Assembly (NCBI RefSeq): GCF_031454185.1
Contig: NZ_JAVDQI010000012.1
Location: forward strand, 1-41,977
Origin: Methanococcoides alaskense
Lineage (GTDB): Archaea; Halobacteriota; Methanosarcinia; Methanosarcinales; Methanosarcinaceae
Length of the DNA stretch: 41,977 nucleotides
Direction of reading: 5' to 3'
Position 1 is the first letter of the stretch. Each line of letters begins with the position of its first letter. The notes beneath the pieces were generated by a model. It was not told where the DNA came from. It was given only the letters and a program-made list of their open reading frames with translations, and searched no databases. Both the position numbers and the translations under genes were made by a program. Of this stretch, positions 32,143 to 40,921 are shown piece by piece.

Positions 32143-33423
32143 ATGAACTTGCCAAATAATAAATTAGAACGTATTCATGCGGATAGTGCATCAACTTGTA
32201 AACTATGCCAGATAGAAATGGATAGTATCCATGAACGTTTAGATATGAAAATGGAAGAGATAGACATTCTGGACACGCCCAGGCGCTCATTCTCAGTTCA
32301 TTTCCCGGTGCGGATGGATTCAGGAAAAACGAAGATGTTCATCGGCCACAGAGTTCAGTACAACGATGCCCGGGGTCCCACCAAAGGAGGGATACGATAT
32401 CATCCTGAACTTACCGTCGAATATCTCCAGAACCTTGCATTCCTCATGGCGATCAAATGTGCTTTAGTGGAGATCCCTTTCGGAGGTGCAAAAGGAGGGA
32501 TAGTCGTAAACACAAAGGAGCTTAGCAGGGGAGAGCTCGAACGGGTCACACGCGCCTATATCCGTGAAATATCCGACTATATTGGTCCATTTAAGGACAT
32601 ACCTGCACCGGACGTCTATACCGATGAACAGATCATGGTGTGGATAATGGACGAATTCGAAAGGATAAAGGGAGAACATGTCCCATCCATCGTAACGGGA
32701 AAACCATTAGCCCTCGGTGGCAGCAAAGTAAGGAAGCATTCAACGGCCCTTGGTGGGGTCTATATCCTCGAAGCAGCCCTTGGAAAACTGGGAATCACAG
32801 GATTGGACATAAAGATCGCAGTACAGGGATTTGGAAATGTAGGTAAGAACGCAGCCCGCATTCTTCATGAAAAAGGATACAAGGTATGTGCGGTCAGTGA
32901 TTCAACTAGCGGAATATTAAATGAAAATGGGCTTGACATTCCAGCTGTTATCGAACACAAATCCAGGACCGGTCACTTGATGGATTTTCCTGATGCAAAA
33001 GAGATAACCAATAAAGAATTGATCACCTCGGATTGTACAGTACTTATCCCAGCAGCACTTTCAGATCAGATCGATCTTGAAAATGCAAATAATGTAAAAG
33101 CACAAATAATCCTTGAACTTGCAAATGCACCCACATCTAGCGAAGCAAGTCAGATCCTGCTTGGACGCTCTGTACTGGTGATACCGGATATACTGGCAAA
33201 TGCCGGCGGTGTTGTTGTTAGTTATTTTGAATGGATACAGAACCTCAATCAGGATTACTGGGAAGAAGAGAAGATCCTCGAAAAGCTAAGAAAAAAGATG
33301 ATGACAGCTTTTGAAACAGTATATCCAATTTATTGTGAAGAAAAATGTAGTATGAGAAGAGCAGCCCTCCAGCTTTCTATTGAAAGAATACTGGAAGCCG
33401 AAAGATTGCGTGGAAATCTTTGA
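32143..33423 (+). CDS. gdhA: glutamate dehydrogenase
   Basis: The 426-residue enzyme interconverts glutamate and 2-oxoglutarate plus ammonia. The substrate half has GPTKGGIRYHP (Lys81), Lys105 and catalytic Lys117 in PFGGAKGGI, with Asp157 in PAPDVYTDE; the nucleotide fold has GFGNVG (229-234) and LANAGGVVVSYFEWIQN near the end. Cofactor preference is not clear from the SDST sequence after the second strand. GGAGGG directly abuts ATG 32143, which is too close; TTG 32149 is six bases further and better spaced, so the true start may be two residues later. It is monocistronic and links nitrogen and carbon metabolism in the cytoplasm. Confidence 0.94.
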   Translation: MNLPNNKLERIHADSASTCKLCQIEMDSIHERLDMKMEEIDILDTPRRSFSVHFPVRMDSGKTKMFIGHRVQYNDARGPTKGGIRYHPELTVEYLQNLAFLMAIKCALVEIPFGGAKGGIVVNTKELSRGELERVTRAYIREISDYIGPFKDIPAPDVYTDEQIMVWIMDEFERIKGEHVPSIVTGKPLALGGSKVRKHSTALGGVYILEAALGKLGITGLDIKIAVQGFGNVGKNAARILHEKGYKVCAVSDSTSGILNENGLDIPAVIEHKSRTGHLMDFPDAKEITNKELITSDCTVLIPAALSDQIDLENANNVKAQIILELANAPTSSEASQILLGRSVLVIPDILANAGGVVVSYFEWIQNLNQDYWEEEKILEKLRKKMMTAFETVYPIYCEEKCSMRRAALQLSIERILEAERLRGNL

Positions 33424-33546
33424 GGATAGATTAAAATACTTGCACCAGTGTTATATAAATTTGTTTAAGAGATAAATATAGTTGGATAAAATATATTTAC
33501 TTATACCAAATATCGATCCAGATAAAATTTAAGACATGGAGCTAAT

Positions 33547-35838
33547 TTGAATTCTCTTGATAATATTTCCATCAGAAAAAGACTGACCATTTACATCGTT
33601 ATTGGAACATTTCTTGTGCTCATAGCATCAAGTTTTCTGATCATATCAACTTCAACGACCCAGCACGAAGAACTTGCCTACCAGCAAGCTAAAGAGACTG
33701 CCGGAAAATATGCAAATCAGTTCAACGGTGATATGGTGAGAAGCCATACAATCGGAAGAACGATCGCATACTCAATGACAAACGATGCAACGCGAGACAG
33801 AGATGAAGCAAATCAGGTCCTTCGGGAAATACTCGTCCAGAACCCTGAACTCATTGGAACATATGTCGCTTTTGAACCCGATGCATTCGATGGAAAGGAC
33901 AAGCAATATATCAACGCAGCAGGTCATGATCCCACAGGCAGGTTCATCCCATACTGGAACAAATTGACCGGCACCATAGAACTGGATCCTTTAAAGAACT
34001 ACGAAGATCTGCATTATTACTCATCACCAAAATTATTAAAGACCGAGATCATCACTGAACCCTACTTGTACAATGATAAAATAATCATCAGCTACTCAAC
34101 ACCCATATTCTCTGATGGCGAGTTTATAGGAGTAGCCGGGGTTGACGTATCCCTGAACTATCTTGACAATGTGGTCAGCAACATCACGATATTTGATTCG
34201 GGATATGCATTCCTTAGCAGCAACAAAGGGATGATCTTGTCACACCCCACCAATAAAGACTGGATAGGTACCAGATCCCTGAACGAATTCGCCGGCAATA
34301 TCTATGAAATGTCACAAGATATCGAAGAAGGGAAATGTGGGCAGATCGAAACAATAGATCCCACCACAGGAAAAGAGGTCATCGCATTTTATGAACCATT
34401 AAAAGAAGGAAACTATTCGTTCGTGCTTGTAGTCCCTAAAGAAGAAATGCTTGCAGGAGTGGTTTCCTTAAGGAATGAACTGGCATCCTTCTCAGCGATC
34501 GCAATAATCTTTATGGGAGTCGTGGCGTCCTTAACAGCAAATACGATAAGCAAAAGGATCGAAGACATTGTAGACGACTTCAAGCAAATTGCAGATTCTG
34601 CTTTGAACGGAAACCTCAAGGTCCGGGCAAATACAGATATAGGTACAGATCTCGAAAAGATCCCCATTGGCTTGAACGAGCTTCTTAATACCCTACAGAG
34701 TTCACAAGAACTTAATGAAGAGATGAACAGTATAATTGACCATAGCCCGGTAACCGTTTTCAAGTGGAAAAATGAAAAAGGTTGGCCTGTAGAGCTTGTT
34801 TCTGAAAATGTCACTCAATTTGGCTACAGTGCCAATGATTTTATCTCAAATACGATCAACTATGCAGACATAATCCATCCTGGTGATGTAAGTCGTGTAG
34901 AAGACAGACTTGAAGAAAGTCTGAAAAGGAATGTTCCAAATTTCATCAGCCAATACAGGATAATATCAGGATCAGGAGATCTTCGCTGGGTTGAAGAACA
35001 GACTCTGTCCCATAGTGATCAAAGTGGCGAGATCATACACCTGCATGGAATAATTGTTGACATAACTGAAAGAAAAAAAGCAGAGGATATAGTAATTCAA
35101 GCTAAACTGGCTGCTGAAGCCGCAAACCAGACAAAGAGCGAATTCCTCGCAAACATGAGCCATGAACTAAGAACACCTTTGAACTCGATCATCGGTTTTT
35201 CAGGACTCCTTATGGAAAGGACCATTGGGGACATCAATGACAAACAGGAGAAGTATGCCAATAACATCCTGACCGGAGGCAAACACCTGTTAAGTCTTAT
35301 CAATGATATTCTCGACATCTCAAAAGTAGAGTCTGGAAAGATGGAACTTTACTATGAAACGTTCCCTATAAGTGAGACCATCACAAATGTTGTGACACTA
35401 TTAAAACCACTTGCAATAGAAAAGAGCATTGCAATAACTACAGATATCGATGAAAGACTCTCATTGATAACTGCTGACAAAAAAAAGATAAAACAGATAC
35501 TGTACAACCTATTAAGTAACGCCATTAAATTCACTGATGAGAAAGGCACGATATCTATAAAAGCCCTCTTTGATGACGAACTTGTACAGATATACATAAA
35601 AGATAGCGGTATAGGAATAGACAAGAAAGACATCGATAAGCTCTTCCAGCCATTCCAGCAAATAGACTCCGCTGCTTCAAGGAACTATCAGGGCACCGGT
35701 CTCGGACTTGCCCTTGTCAAGAACTTTGTTGAAATGCACGGAGGGAATATATGGGTGGATAGTGAAAAGGGCAAGGGAAGTGTATTCACGTTCACTATTC
35801 CGGTAGAAGGAATAGTAAGGCAGGATAATGGACAGTGA
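33547..35838 (+). CDS. membrane Cache-PAS sensor histidine kinase
   Basis: The 763-residue kinase starts on TTG, six bases after GGAG. TM1 is at about 13-34, an extracytoplasmic double-Cache domain (about 40-305) contains YVAFEPDAFDGKDKQY and GVAGVDVSLNYL, typical of small-ligand sensing, and TM2 is at about 313-335. A HAMP-like linker, a PAS domain (about 390-520), HisKA with His539 in NMSHELRTPL, the N box and G1 from Asp686 (DSGIGID) follow. It likely senses an external organic ligand such as an amine or amino acid. No response regulator is adjacent. The last 200 residues closely match the kinase at 18392, including FVEMHGGNIWVDSE. Confidence 0.93.
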   Translation: MNSLDNISIRKRLTIYIVIGTFLVLIASSFLIISTSTTQHEELAYQQAKETAGKYANQFNGDMVRSHTIGRTIAYSMTNDATRDRDEANQVLREILVQNPELIGTYVAFEPDAFDGKDKQYINAAGHDPTGRFIPYWNKLTGTIELDPLKNYEDLHYYSSPKLLKTEIITEPYLYNDKIIISYSTPIFSDGEFIGVAGVDVSLNYLDNVVSNITIFDSGYAFLSSNKGMILSHPTNKDWIGTRSLNEFAGNIYEMSQDIEEGKCGQIETIDPTTGKEVIAFYEPLKEGNYSFVLVVPKEEMLAGVVSLRNELASFSAIAIIFMGVVASLTANTISKRIEDIVDDFKQIADSALNGNLKVRANTDIGTDLEKIPIGLNELLNTLQSSQELNEEMNSIIDHSPVTVFKWKNEKGWPVELVSENVTQFGYSANDFISNTINYADIIHPGDVSRVEDRLEESLKRNVPNFISQYRIISGSGDLRWVEEQTLSHSDQSGEIIHLHGIIVDITERKKAEDIVIQAKLAAEAANQTKSEFLANMSHELRTPLNSIIGFSGLLMERTIGDINDKQEKYANNILTGGKHLLSLINDILDISKVESGKMELYYETFPISETITNVVTLLKPLAIEKSIAITTDIDERLSLITADKKKIKQILYNLLSNAIKFTDEKGTISIKALFDDELVQIYIKDSGIGIDKKDIDKLFQPFQQIDSAASRNYQGTGLGLALVKNFVEMHGGNIWVDSEKGKGSVFTFTIPVEGIVRQDNGQ

Positions 35839-35845
35839 TGAATAA

Positions 35846-36196
35846 TTTATATTTAAATGAGCAAGAAGACCACCCGTTTTAACGAGTGGATGAATTGCTG
35901 TTATTTTGTTTAGATCACTTTCTGAATATTATCTATAAGTATGCGTATATAGTACGTAGTCTTATCTCACATTAGTCACTGGTTGTGAGAACCAAGCAAC
36001 CTCTGTACGATATGTCCACCTACAAGGCGAATAAGGTCGTGGATAAAGTGTCGTTCTTGCTCGAAACACGTAAAGCTGAATCGAGATAGGAACGAAGACA
36101 TAGTAGGGTAGGGACTGCCCCATTTCAAGCTCGTGGAGATTCCGGTAGGTAATCAATGAAACAAGAAGCCACCCATTTTAATGAGTGGTAGTTCAC
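35846..36196 (+). mobile_element. short non-autonomous relative of the tnpB element
   Basis: It is about 350 bases long. The left edge TTTATATTTAAATGAGCAAG and right edge AAGCCACCCATTTTAATGAG plus TGGTAGTTCAC match those of the element at 30245-31607. It has a left hairpin CCACCCGT-TTTA-ACGAGTGG (about 35871-35890) and a right hairpin CCACCCAT-TTTA-ATGAGTGG. The middle lacks tnpB but near the right end keeps GGGACTGCCCC and GTGGAGATTCCGG, which align with the tnpB 3' end/guide-RNA part. It inserted eight bases after the histidine kinase stop. Confidence 0.75.
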
Positions 36197-36224
36197 ATCA
36201 CATCCATTACCAATAAATGAACAC

Positions 36225-37415
36225 ATGCCTGAAACCATCCATCCTGTTGACCATCAGCTGTACATTCTTTCATTGTCCAAAATATTCAAGGACCTTGCAA
36301 CCGGAATGATGGTATTCATAATTCCATTGTATGTTGTGAACATAGATTCCCTTATCCTTCAGGACATGCCCATAGTACTCAAAGCAGGTCTTGCAACAAC
36401 TGTTTTCGGGCTGGCTAATTCCATTTCCCAACCATACATGGGAAGATTGAGTGAACGACTCAATAAAAGAAAAGGTTTCCTGCTCCTCGGATATGCTGTT
36501 TTTTCGATCATATGTTATCTTTATTCCGTATCAGAGTCTTTTGAATCGATACTTGTCTTAAGGACGGTTCAGGGAATTGCAATAGGTGTAACCATTCCTG
36601 CCATCGTTGCAATGATCACTCATCTTTCAACATCCACAGTAAGAGGTCAGGCCATCGGCATATATTCCACCCTGCGCGGAGCTTCCTTTGGAATTGGTAC
36701 GCTTGTAGGCGGTGCAGTGGTGACATACTATGGATTTGTAGCAGGGTTCTATGTAAGTGCAGCTCTTGTGATGATAAGTGCATTCATGATCGCTGTCTTC
36801 GTGAAAGAAACAAGATCACATGAATTAGCCACTGTTGAAGTGTCACATGTTGATGATCCGTTCATCATCAGAGTGCTTGCTGTTGCAATGTTCATGATGC
36901 TTGTGGGAATAATGCTGATCCTCTCCCTTCTTCCTGCATACCAGATAAGACTGGGTGCAAGCGAACTCTTGCTTGGTGTTGCCCTGTCTGCATACGTGAT
37001 CTCGAGAATAATATTTCAAGTGCCTATCGGGATGTTCTCAGACCGCTTTGGAAGAAAACTACCGATACTTTGCGGAATATTCTTCAATGCTCTGATAGTT
37101 TTTGCCCTTGGTTATGCTCCGGATATTAATTCACTAATATTCTTAAGGTTACTTCAGGGAATAGCCATGGCAGCAGTTGAAACCCCGCTACTTGCCCTTG
37201 CAGTCGATATTTTAGGAGAGCACAACATCAGCAGCCGGATAAGCACCATCACAAGTGCACAGGCTGCAGGAGTTGCAGTAGGTCCCCTCATCGGCGGAAT
37301 TTTCGGAGGATATGTCAGCTTTGAAACACCATTCCAGATCAGCAGTTTGATGATAGTGCTCTCAGGAATAATGGTCTGGTTGGTGTTAAGGAAAAGGAAG
37401 GAAACGAGATCATAA
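36225..37415 (+). CDS. MFS transporter
   Basis: The 396 residues contain about 12 hydrophobic segments. A motif A-like loop GRLSERLNKRKG (73-84) follows TM2, and its counterpart GMFSDRFGRKLP sits in the second half (about 269-280). Arg-rich LRTVQGIAIGVTIPA in TM4 is typical of proton-driven exporters of the DHA1 group. Substrate unknown. It is not closely similar to the MFS protein at 23749. Its stop codon overlaps the end of the dead hydrolase gene on the other strand. Confidence 0.85.
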   Translation: MPETIHPVDHQLYILSLSKIFKDLATGMMVFIIPLYVVNIDSLILQDMPIVLKAGLATTVFGLANSISQPYMGRLSERLNKRKGFLLLGYAVFSIICYLYSVSESFESILVLRTVQGIAIGVTIPAIVAMITHLSTSTVRGQAIGIYSTLRGASFGIGTLVGGAVVTYYGFVAGFYVSAALVMISAFMIAVFVKETRSHELATVEVSHVDDPFIIRVLAVAMFMMLVGIMLILSLLPAYQIRLGASELLLGVALSAYVISRIIFQVPIGMFSDRFGRKLPILCGIFFNALIVFALGYAPDINSLIFLRLLQGIAMAAVETPLLALAVDILGEHNISSRISTITSAQAAGVAVGPLIGGIFGGYVSFETPFQISSLMIVLSGIMVWLVLRKRKETRS

Positions 37416-37905
37416 AAAGTAGAGATCCATTTTTAAATGGAATTTAAAAATAATCTGCAGATCATCATCAGAGAGAACAGTATCAAGTTCGATGATATCA
37501 AGATCTTCAAGAATATCATCGACCTTGACCGGACCACCGGAAATATTCTCAAAACCCGGAACTGGACGTATCTTTGCCTGAATGTCTGGATGCTAGATCC
37601 ATTCAACAGCATCCCTGTGAGCTGCTACTTTGCAACCTGTAAGCTCTTTTATTGCAAGAGTGGAACCTGTGTGGTCGGCATGAGAATGTGTCTGGACGAT
37701 AAGTGAGATCTCATTTGGATCCCTTTCCTGTCGCCTTCATATGATCGAAGATGATGGTCTCCGATCCGGCACCACCACAATCTACAAGGCAAACATCACG
37801 ACCATAGATGAGATATGAATGAACATACCGTTCAATCCGCCCACCAGAATTACCCATAAGGGAAAAAGGTATCTTTATGGCATGAACATGCCTTGTGATC
37901 TGCAT
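37410..37905 (-). pseudogene. metallo-beta-lactamase-fold hydrolase, broken
   Basis: ATG 37905 opens MQITRHVHAIKIPF and runs through YVHSYLIYGRDVCLVDCGG to a one-base frameshift near 37718. The next frame gives DPNEISLIVQTHSHADHTGS, with the metal-binding HXHXDH motif, then EWI followed by TAG where relatives have an ordinary residue, then HPDIQAKIRPVPGFEN and a run into non-homologous sequence at about 37440. The C-terminal half with further metal ligands is missing. It follows the methyltransferase gene by seven bases in the same operon. It would have been a zinc-dependent hydrolase of unknown substrate. Confidence 0.8.
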
Positions 37906-37912
37906 GGAGATC

Positions 37913-38539
37913 TTATTTCTTTGCTACAACGGATATCCAATTGTCCTCAGGGACCTCATCGATCTCAATAGCTAAAAACCCTGCACTGGTGAGTGCTTTC
38001 CTGTATTCTTCAGCAGAGTAGATGTTCATTCCCTTTGCAGTATTATAAGGAGAATTACGCTCAGTAAAAAGTTCATGGTCGTACATTTCATTGACGATCA
38101 AAAGCGTACCGCCTTTTTTCAGAACGCGCTTGATCTCCCTTAGACCTTCCTCAAGGTCCGGCCAGAAATAGCAGGTCTCAAATGCGGTCACAAGATCGAA
38201 TTTATCATACGGGAACGGCAGTTCTGAGACCGAGGACTCCATGATGGCCACACGTCCAAGTTCTACTTCCTTACTGTTGTATTCAGTAGCAAGGTCCACC
38301 ATATCCAGTGAGTGATCGATACCATATATCTTGCCCTTTTCTGCAAGTTCTGCAAGGATGCTGACAGCACGACCGCCGCCACATCCAACATCAAGTATGC
38401 TGGAGTCAGGCTCAACACTAACATGGTTAAGTCCCCATCCCCACAGCTTAAAATGATGCTCGTTCATGTTCAGACCGATCTCCTTGCCTTCTTCCCCTGT
38501 TGGTCTGGAATGCATCCTGACCGTTTCCTTGACATTCAT
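37913..38539 (-). CDS. class I SAM-dependent methyltransferase
   Basis: I start at ATG 38539 because GGAGTG lies six bases before it; the frame is open to 38563. The 208-residue protein has motif I ILDVGCGGGRAV, the acidic end of strand 2 (IYGIDHS), ESSVSELPFPYDKFDLVTAFE (motif II region) and LKKGGTLLIVNE. The YFWPDLEEGLREIKRV stretch fits small-molecule methyltransferases of the UbiE/Methyltransf_11 group. Substrate unknown. It is distinct from the broken methyltransferase at 14633 but of the same superfamily, and lies upstream of the dead hydrolase gene. Confidence 0.87.
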   Translation of the reverse strand: MNVKETVRMHSRPTGEEGKEIGLNMNEHHFKLWGWGLNHVSVEPDSSILDVGCGGGRAVSILAELAEKGKIYGIDHSLDMVDLATEYNSKEVELGRVAIMESSVSELPFPYDKFDLVTAFETCYFWPDLEEGLREIKRVLKKGGTLLIVNEMYDHELFTERNSPYNTAKGMNIYSAEEYRKALTSAGFLAIEIDEVPEDNWISVVAKK

Positions 38540-38599
38540 TTTTAACACTCCTAAAGTAAACATTATTAACCGGAATTATATCTGTAAACACATCAATTA

Positions 38600-39376
38600 T
38601 TAAATGGAATTGTATTCTTCAGTGCATAAAGGAACCTTTCCCTTATAGAATAATTCCCTACCCTCATAGCTGAATACTAAAGGACATACCTGCACCCCCA
38701 CATTGACAGCATCCTTGAAAGCCTCTGCAAAATCAGGATCAATACTCTCGTTCGCTTTGAAACATGAAGCATCTTTTCGGAGAACGATGATCATTATAAG
38801 TGCCTCGTACCCGCTTTCCAATGCTTTTTTCAACTCCCCAACATGCCTTTTTCCCCTTGTAGTGGGAGCATCAGGAAAAGTGGCAGTACTACCATAGATA
38901 AGTGTGCAGCCTTTTACTTCCACCCATAGTTCAGTATCCCTTTTCTTCAGCAAAAAATCCAGACGGCTATCCCCGAATTTCTGTTCGGGTATGACCTCAA
39001 GCACATTTTCAAAACAGGAGCATACCTTATTTGCTATTGCCCATTCAGCTATTTTGCGATGGAATGCCGAATTTATCAATATCCAACCGTCATCAGCCTT
39101 TGCTGCAATTACATCCCATCCTGTTTTACGCTTGGGATTGGTAGCTTTTCTTAAAAGCAGCCTGTTCCCGGAATAAAGGAGGTCTTCAAGCCTGCCGGGA
39201 TCATGAATGTGAACTTTCTCCTGAATAGTACCAGAAGAAGAAGAATTGAAATTGGGATCATCTGATGAAAAAGTAGATGGGTCCAGCTCCACAATGCCAA
39301 GAAACCTGTTAGGTCTTGACAGAAGTGTAGCTTCAACATCCCATGGGACCTCCATGACCCGATCATTGTGAACCAT
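38600..39376 (-). CDS. sfsA: SfsA family protein (nuclease-fold, DNA-binding)
   Basis: From ATG 39376 (seven bases after AAGGAG) the protein has 258 residues. Family hallmarks are HIHDPGRLEDLLYSGNRLLL, SRLDFLLKKRDTELWVEVKG with the PD-(D/E)XK-like Asp140, Glu153 and Lys155, and FPDAPTTRGKRHVGEL. A Ser-rich insert (about 40-52) near the N-terminus is unusual. Bacterial SfsA was named for sugar fermentation stimulation; its exact cellular role in archaea is unknown. It follows the membrane protein gene at 39407 by about 30 bases and may share its transcript. Confidence 0.92.
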   Translation of the reverse strand: MVHNDRVMEVPWDVEATLLSRPNRFLGIVELDPSTFSSDDPNFNSSSSGTIQEKVHIHDPGRLEDLLYSGNRLLLRKATNPKRKTGWDVIAAKADDGWILINSAFHRKIAEWAIANKVCSCFENVLEVIPEQKFGDSRLDFLLKKRDTELWVEVKGCTLIYGSTATFPDAPTTRGKRHVGELKKALESGYEALIMIIVLRKDASCFKANESIDPDFAEAFKDAVNVGVQVCPLVFSYEGRELFYKGKVPLCTEEYNSI

Positions 39377-39406
39377 CAAAGAACTCCTTAGATGATAAGA
39401 GAAAGG

Positions 39407-39754
39407 TTATCGATCATCAGCCACGACACCACCAACAACACCGCCAATGATACCGAAGATCGCAGTATAGATCATGATCACAATTGTAATAAAGATGCCC
39501 GAACCTGCTAGAATTGCACCGATCACTGGTATTTCGGACATTAGTGCAACAAAAACTCCTGAGATAAGGAATCCAGGCACAGCAAACAACAATGTCATCA
39601 GCAGACCAACCTTGACGCCGCCAATACCACCTTCTTTTGCCACATATCCACCGATAGCACCCCCAAAAAAAGGTGCGAGTGCGTTTAAGACCGGTACCAT
39701 GTAAAGGACTAACGTACAGATCGATCCTATAATAGCTCCTTTAATAATGTTCAT
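39407..39754 (-). CDS. DUF5518-like four-segment membrane protein
   Basis: The 115 residues are almost wholly hydrophobic with about four segments and Gly-rich turns (FFGGAIGGYVAKEGG, GIIGGVVGGVVADD), the pattern of small DUF5518 proteins common in methanogens and haloarchaea. AAGGTGT precedes the ATG. Function unknown. Confidence 0.78.
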   Translation of the reverse strand: MNIIKGAIIGSICTLVLYMVPVLNALAPFFGGAIGGYVAKEGGIGGVKVGLLMTLLFAVPGFLISGVFVALMSEIPVIGAILAGSGIFITIVIMIYTAIFGIIGGVVGGVVADDR

Positions 39755-39913
39755 CTAGACACCTTGTTCTGTTATTTATTATGAATGGAAATGTAGCTAT
39801 CTATATTTACATCATATTTACATTGTAGCCTATTCTAAAAAAAGGGAAATACAATTAGATTGAAGTGTATATATGCCCGGTTTGTATAATTTGTAATGTT
39901 TACAGCGTTAACG

Positions 39914-39924
39914 TATATATATAA
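39914..39924 (+). promoter_or_regulatory. strong TATA box in the intergenic region
   Basis: TATATATATAA, preceded by CGTTAACG. No gene starts within 60 bases, so it probably drives the structured transcript described next. Confidence 0.5.
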
Positions 39925-39939
39925 TGACATCATAGCTCG

Positions 39940-40075
39940 AAATTACTAGGAAGCATTATTCTTATAACCAAACTCTGTTTGGATATGCTTTTTAGGAAAA
40001 AACGAATGTACTACCACCACCACATTGAACCCGGCACTGGGCTCTGCTCAGTGTCGGGATCCCCCCACTCATTTT
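39940..40075 (+). ncRNA. candidate structured intergenic RNA
   Basis: About 85 bases after the expected start is a stem CCCGGCACTG (40030-40039)/CAGTGTCGGG (40049-40058) with one G-T pair and a nine-base loop, followed by CCCCCCACTCATTTTT, a plausible end. ACTACCACCACCACATTG precedes the stem. A 38-codon frame from ATG 39985 overlaps it and reads MLFRKKRMYYHHHHIEPGTG, so a small His-rich peptide is the alternative. Rest of the 39755-40342 spacer: no gene. Confidence 0.4.
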
Positions 40076-40222
40076 TGAATCTGATTTCATTGGTTTGAAC
40101 ATACCTCAATTTTAAGTATAGGAATACATTTCATTAAAATATTCACGCACAGTAATCAGCGTTGAAATGCGCTTCATAAGGCATTATTATATGAAATAAT
40201 ATAGATCATACCGGAGTTTGCT

Positions 40223-40236
40223 ATTGTATATACAAT
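40223..40236. promoter_or_regulatory. 14-base perfect palindrome upstream of tsr3
   Basis: ATTGTATATACAAT is fully symmetrical and lies between GTTTGC (40217-40222) and GCAAAC (40250-40255), a second, outer inverted pair. It is about 110 bases before tsr3. It could be an operator for an unknown regulator. Confidence 0.35.
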
Positions 40237-40310
40237 CAATACATATACGCAAACTGAATTCACATTGTACCAATTCCAAAGGAACTAAGCCGGCGTAGAA
40301 GCTGCCCAAA

Positions 40311-40322
40311 GAATATAAGCTT
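40311..40322 (+). promoter_or_regulatory. TATA box, leaderless promoter of tsr3
   Basis: GAATATAAGCTT lies about 25 bases before ATG 40343, and no ribosome site is present between them. Confidence 0.5.
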
Positions 40323-40342
40323 AAAAAACCAATCTATGACCC

Positions 40343-40864
40343 ATGAAGAAACAGATAGATAAAGATTATCACCTTCACATTTTCCATGCTAAACAGTGTG
40401 ACCCGAAAAAATGTACCGGGAAAAAAATGGCGCGTTTTGACCTTGCCCGTATCTTTGATAAAGTACAGAAGATCCCCCGTGGCTCCATATTACTAGATCC
40501 CATGGCAAAGCAGGCATTATCCCCTGCGGACAAGAACGAACAGAACATCACCGTACTTGATTGCTCCTGGGAGACAGTAGAAGAAGTATTCCCACAGCTT
40601 ATGAGATTAAGGTTACAACATCGTGCTCTTCCCTACCTTGTAGCTACCAATCCAGTCAATTTCGGAAGGCCTTTCAAGCTCACATCAGTGGAAGCTTTCG
40701 CAGCAGCACTTTATATTCTGGGCAACAAGAAACAGGCTGAGAATATACTGTCAAAGTTCAACTGGGGACATGTGTTCCTTGATATGAACAAAGAGCCACT
40801 TGAAGATTATTCTAAAGCCAAGGACAGTAATGAGATCATAAAGATACAAGACGAGTACATGTGA
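40343..40864 (+). CDS. tsr3: rRNA aminocarboxypropyltransferase Tsr3 (DUF367)
   Basis: The 173 residues match the Tsr3 family, which transfers the 3-amino-3-carboxypropyl group of SAM to a pseudouridine-derived position of small-subunit rRNA. Family marks are CDPKKCTGKKMARFDLARI near the N-terminus, VLDCSWETVEE in the middle and LPYLVATNPVNFGRPFKLTS followed by EAFAAALYI. Length is normal for archaea. It should act in ribosome maturation in the cytoplasm. It is monocistronic. Confidence 0.93.
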   Translation: MKKQIDKDYHLHIFHAKQCDPKKCTGKKMARFDLARIFDKVQKIPRGSILLDPMAKQALSPADKNEQNITVLDCSWETVEEVFPQLMRLRLQHRALPYLVATNPVNFGRPFKLTSVEAFAAALYILGNKKQAENILSKFNWGHVFLDMNKEPLEDYSKAKDSNEIIKIQDEYM

Positions 40865-40883
40865 AAGATCAGTAAATGATCGC

Positions 40884-40910
40884 TGCCAAACTGGCAATTA
40901 CACTTTTTTT
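40884..40910 (+). terminator. hairpin plus T-run after tsr3
   Basis: TGCCA-AAC-TGGCA (40884-40896) is followed by ATTACAC and seven T. It lies 20 bases after the tsr3 stop codon. Confidence 0.55.
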
Positions 40911-40921
40911 GCCGAGGTAGG

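Noticed and set aside
39985..40101. His-rich leader peptide (YYHHHH) of an attenuated histidine operon
   Set aside because: No histidine biosynthesis gene follows and transcription attenuation by leader peptides is not expected here; kept only as an alternative reading.
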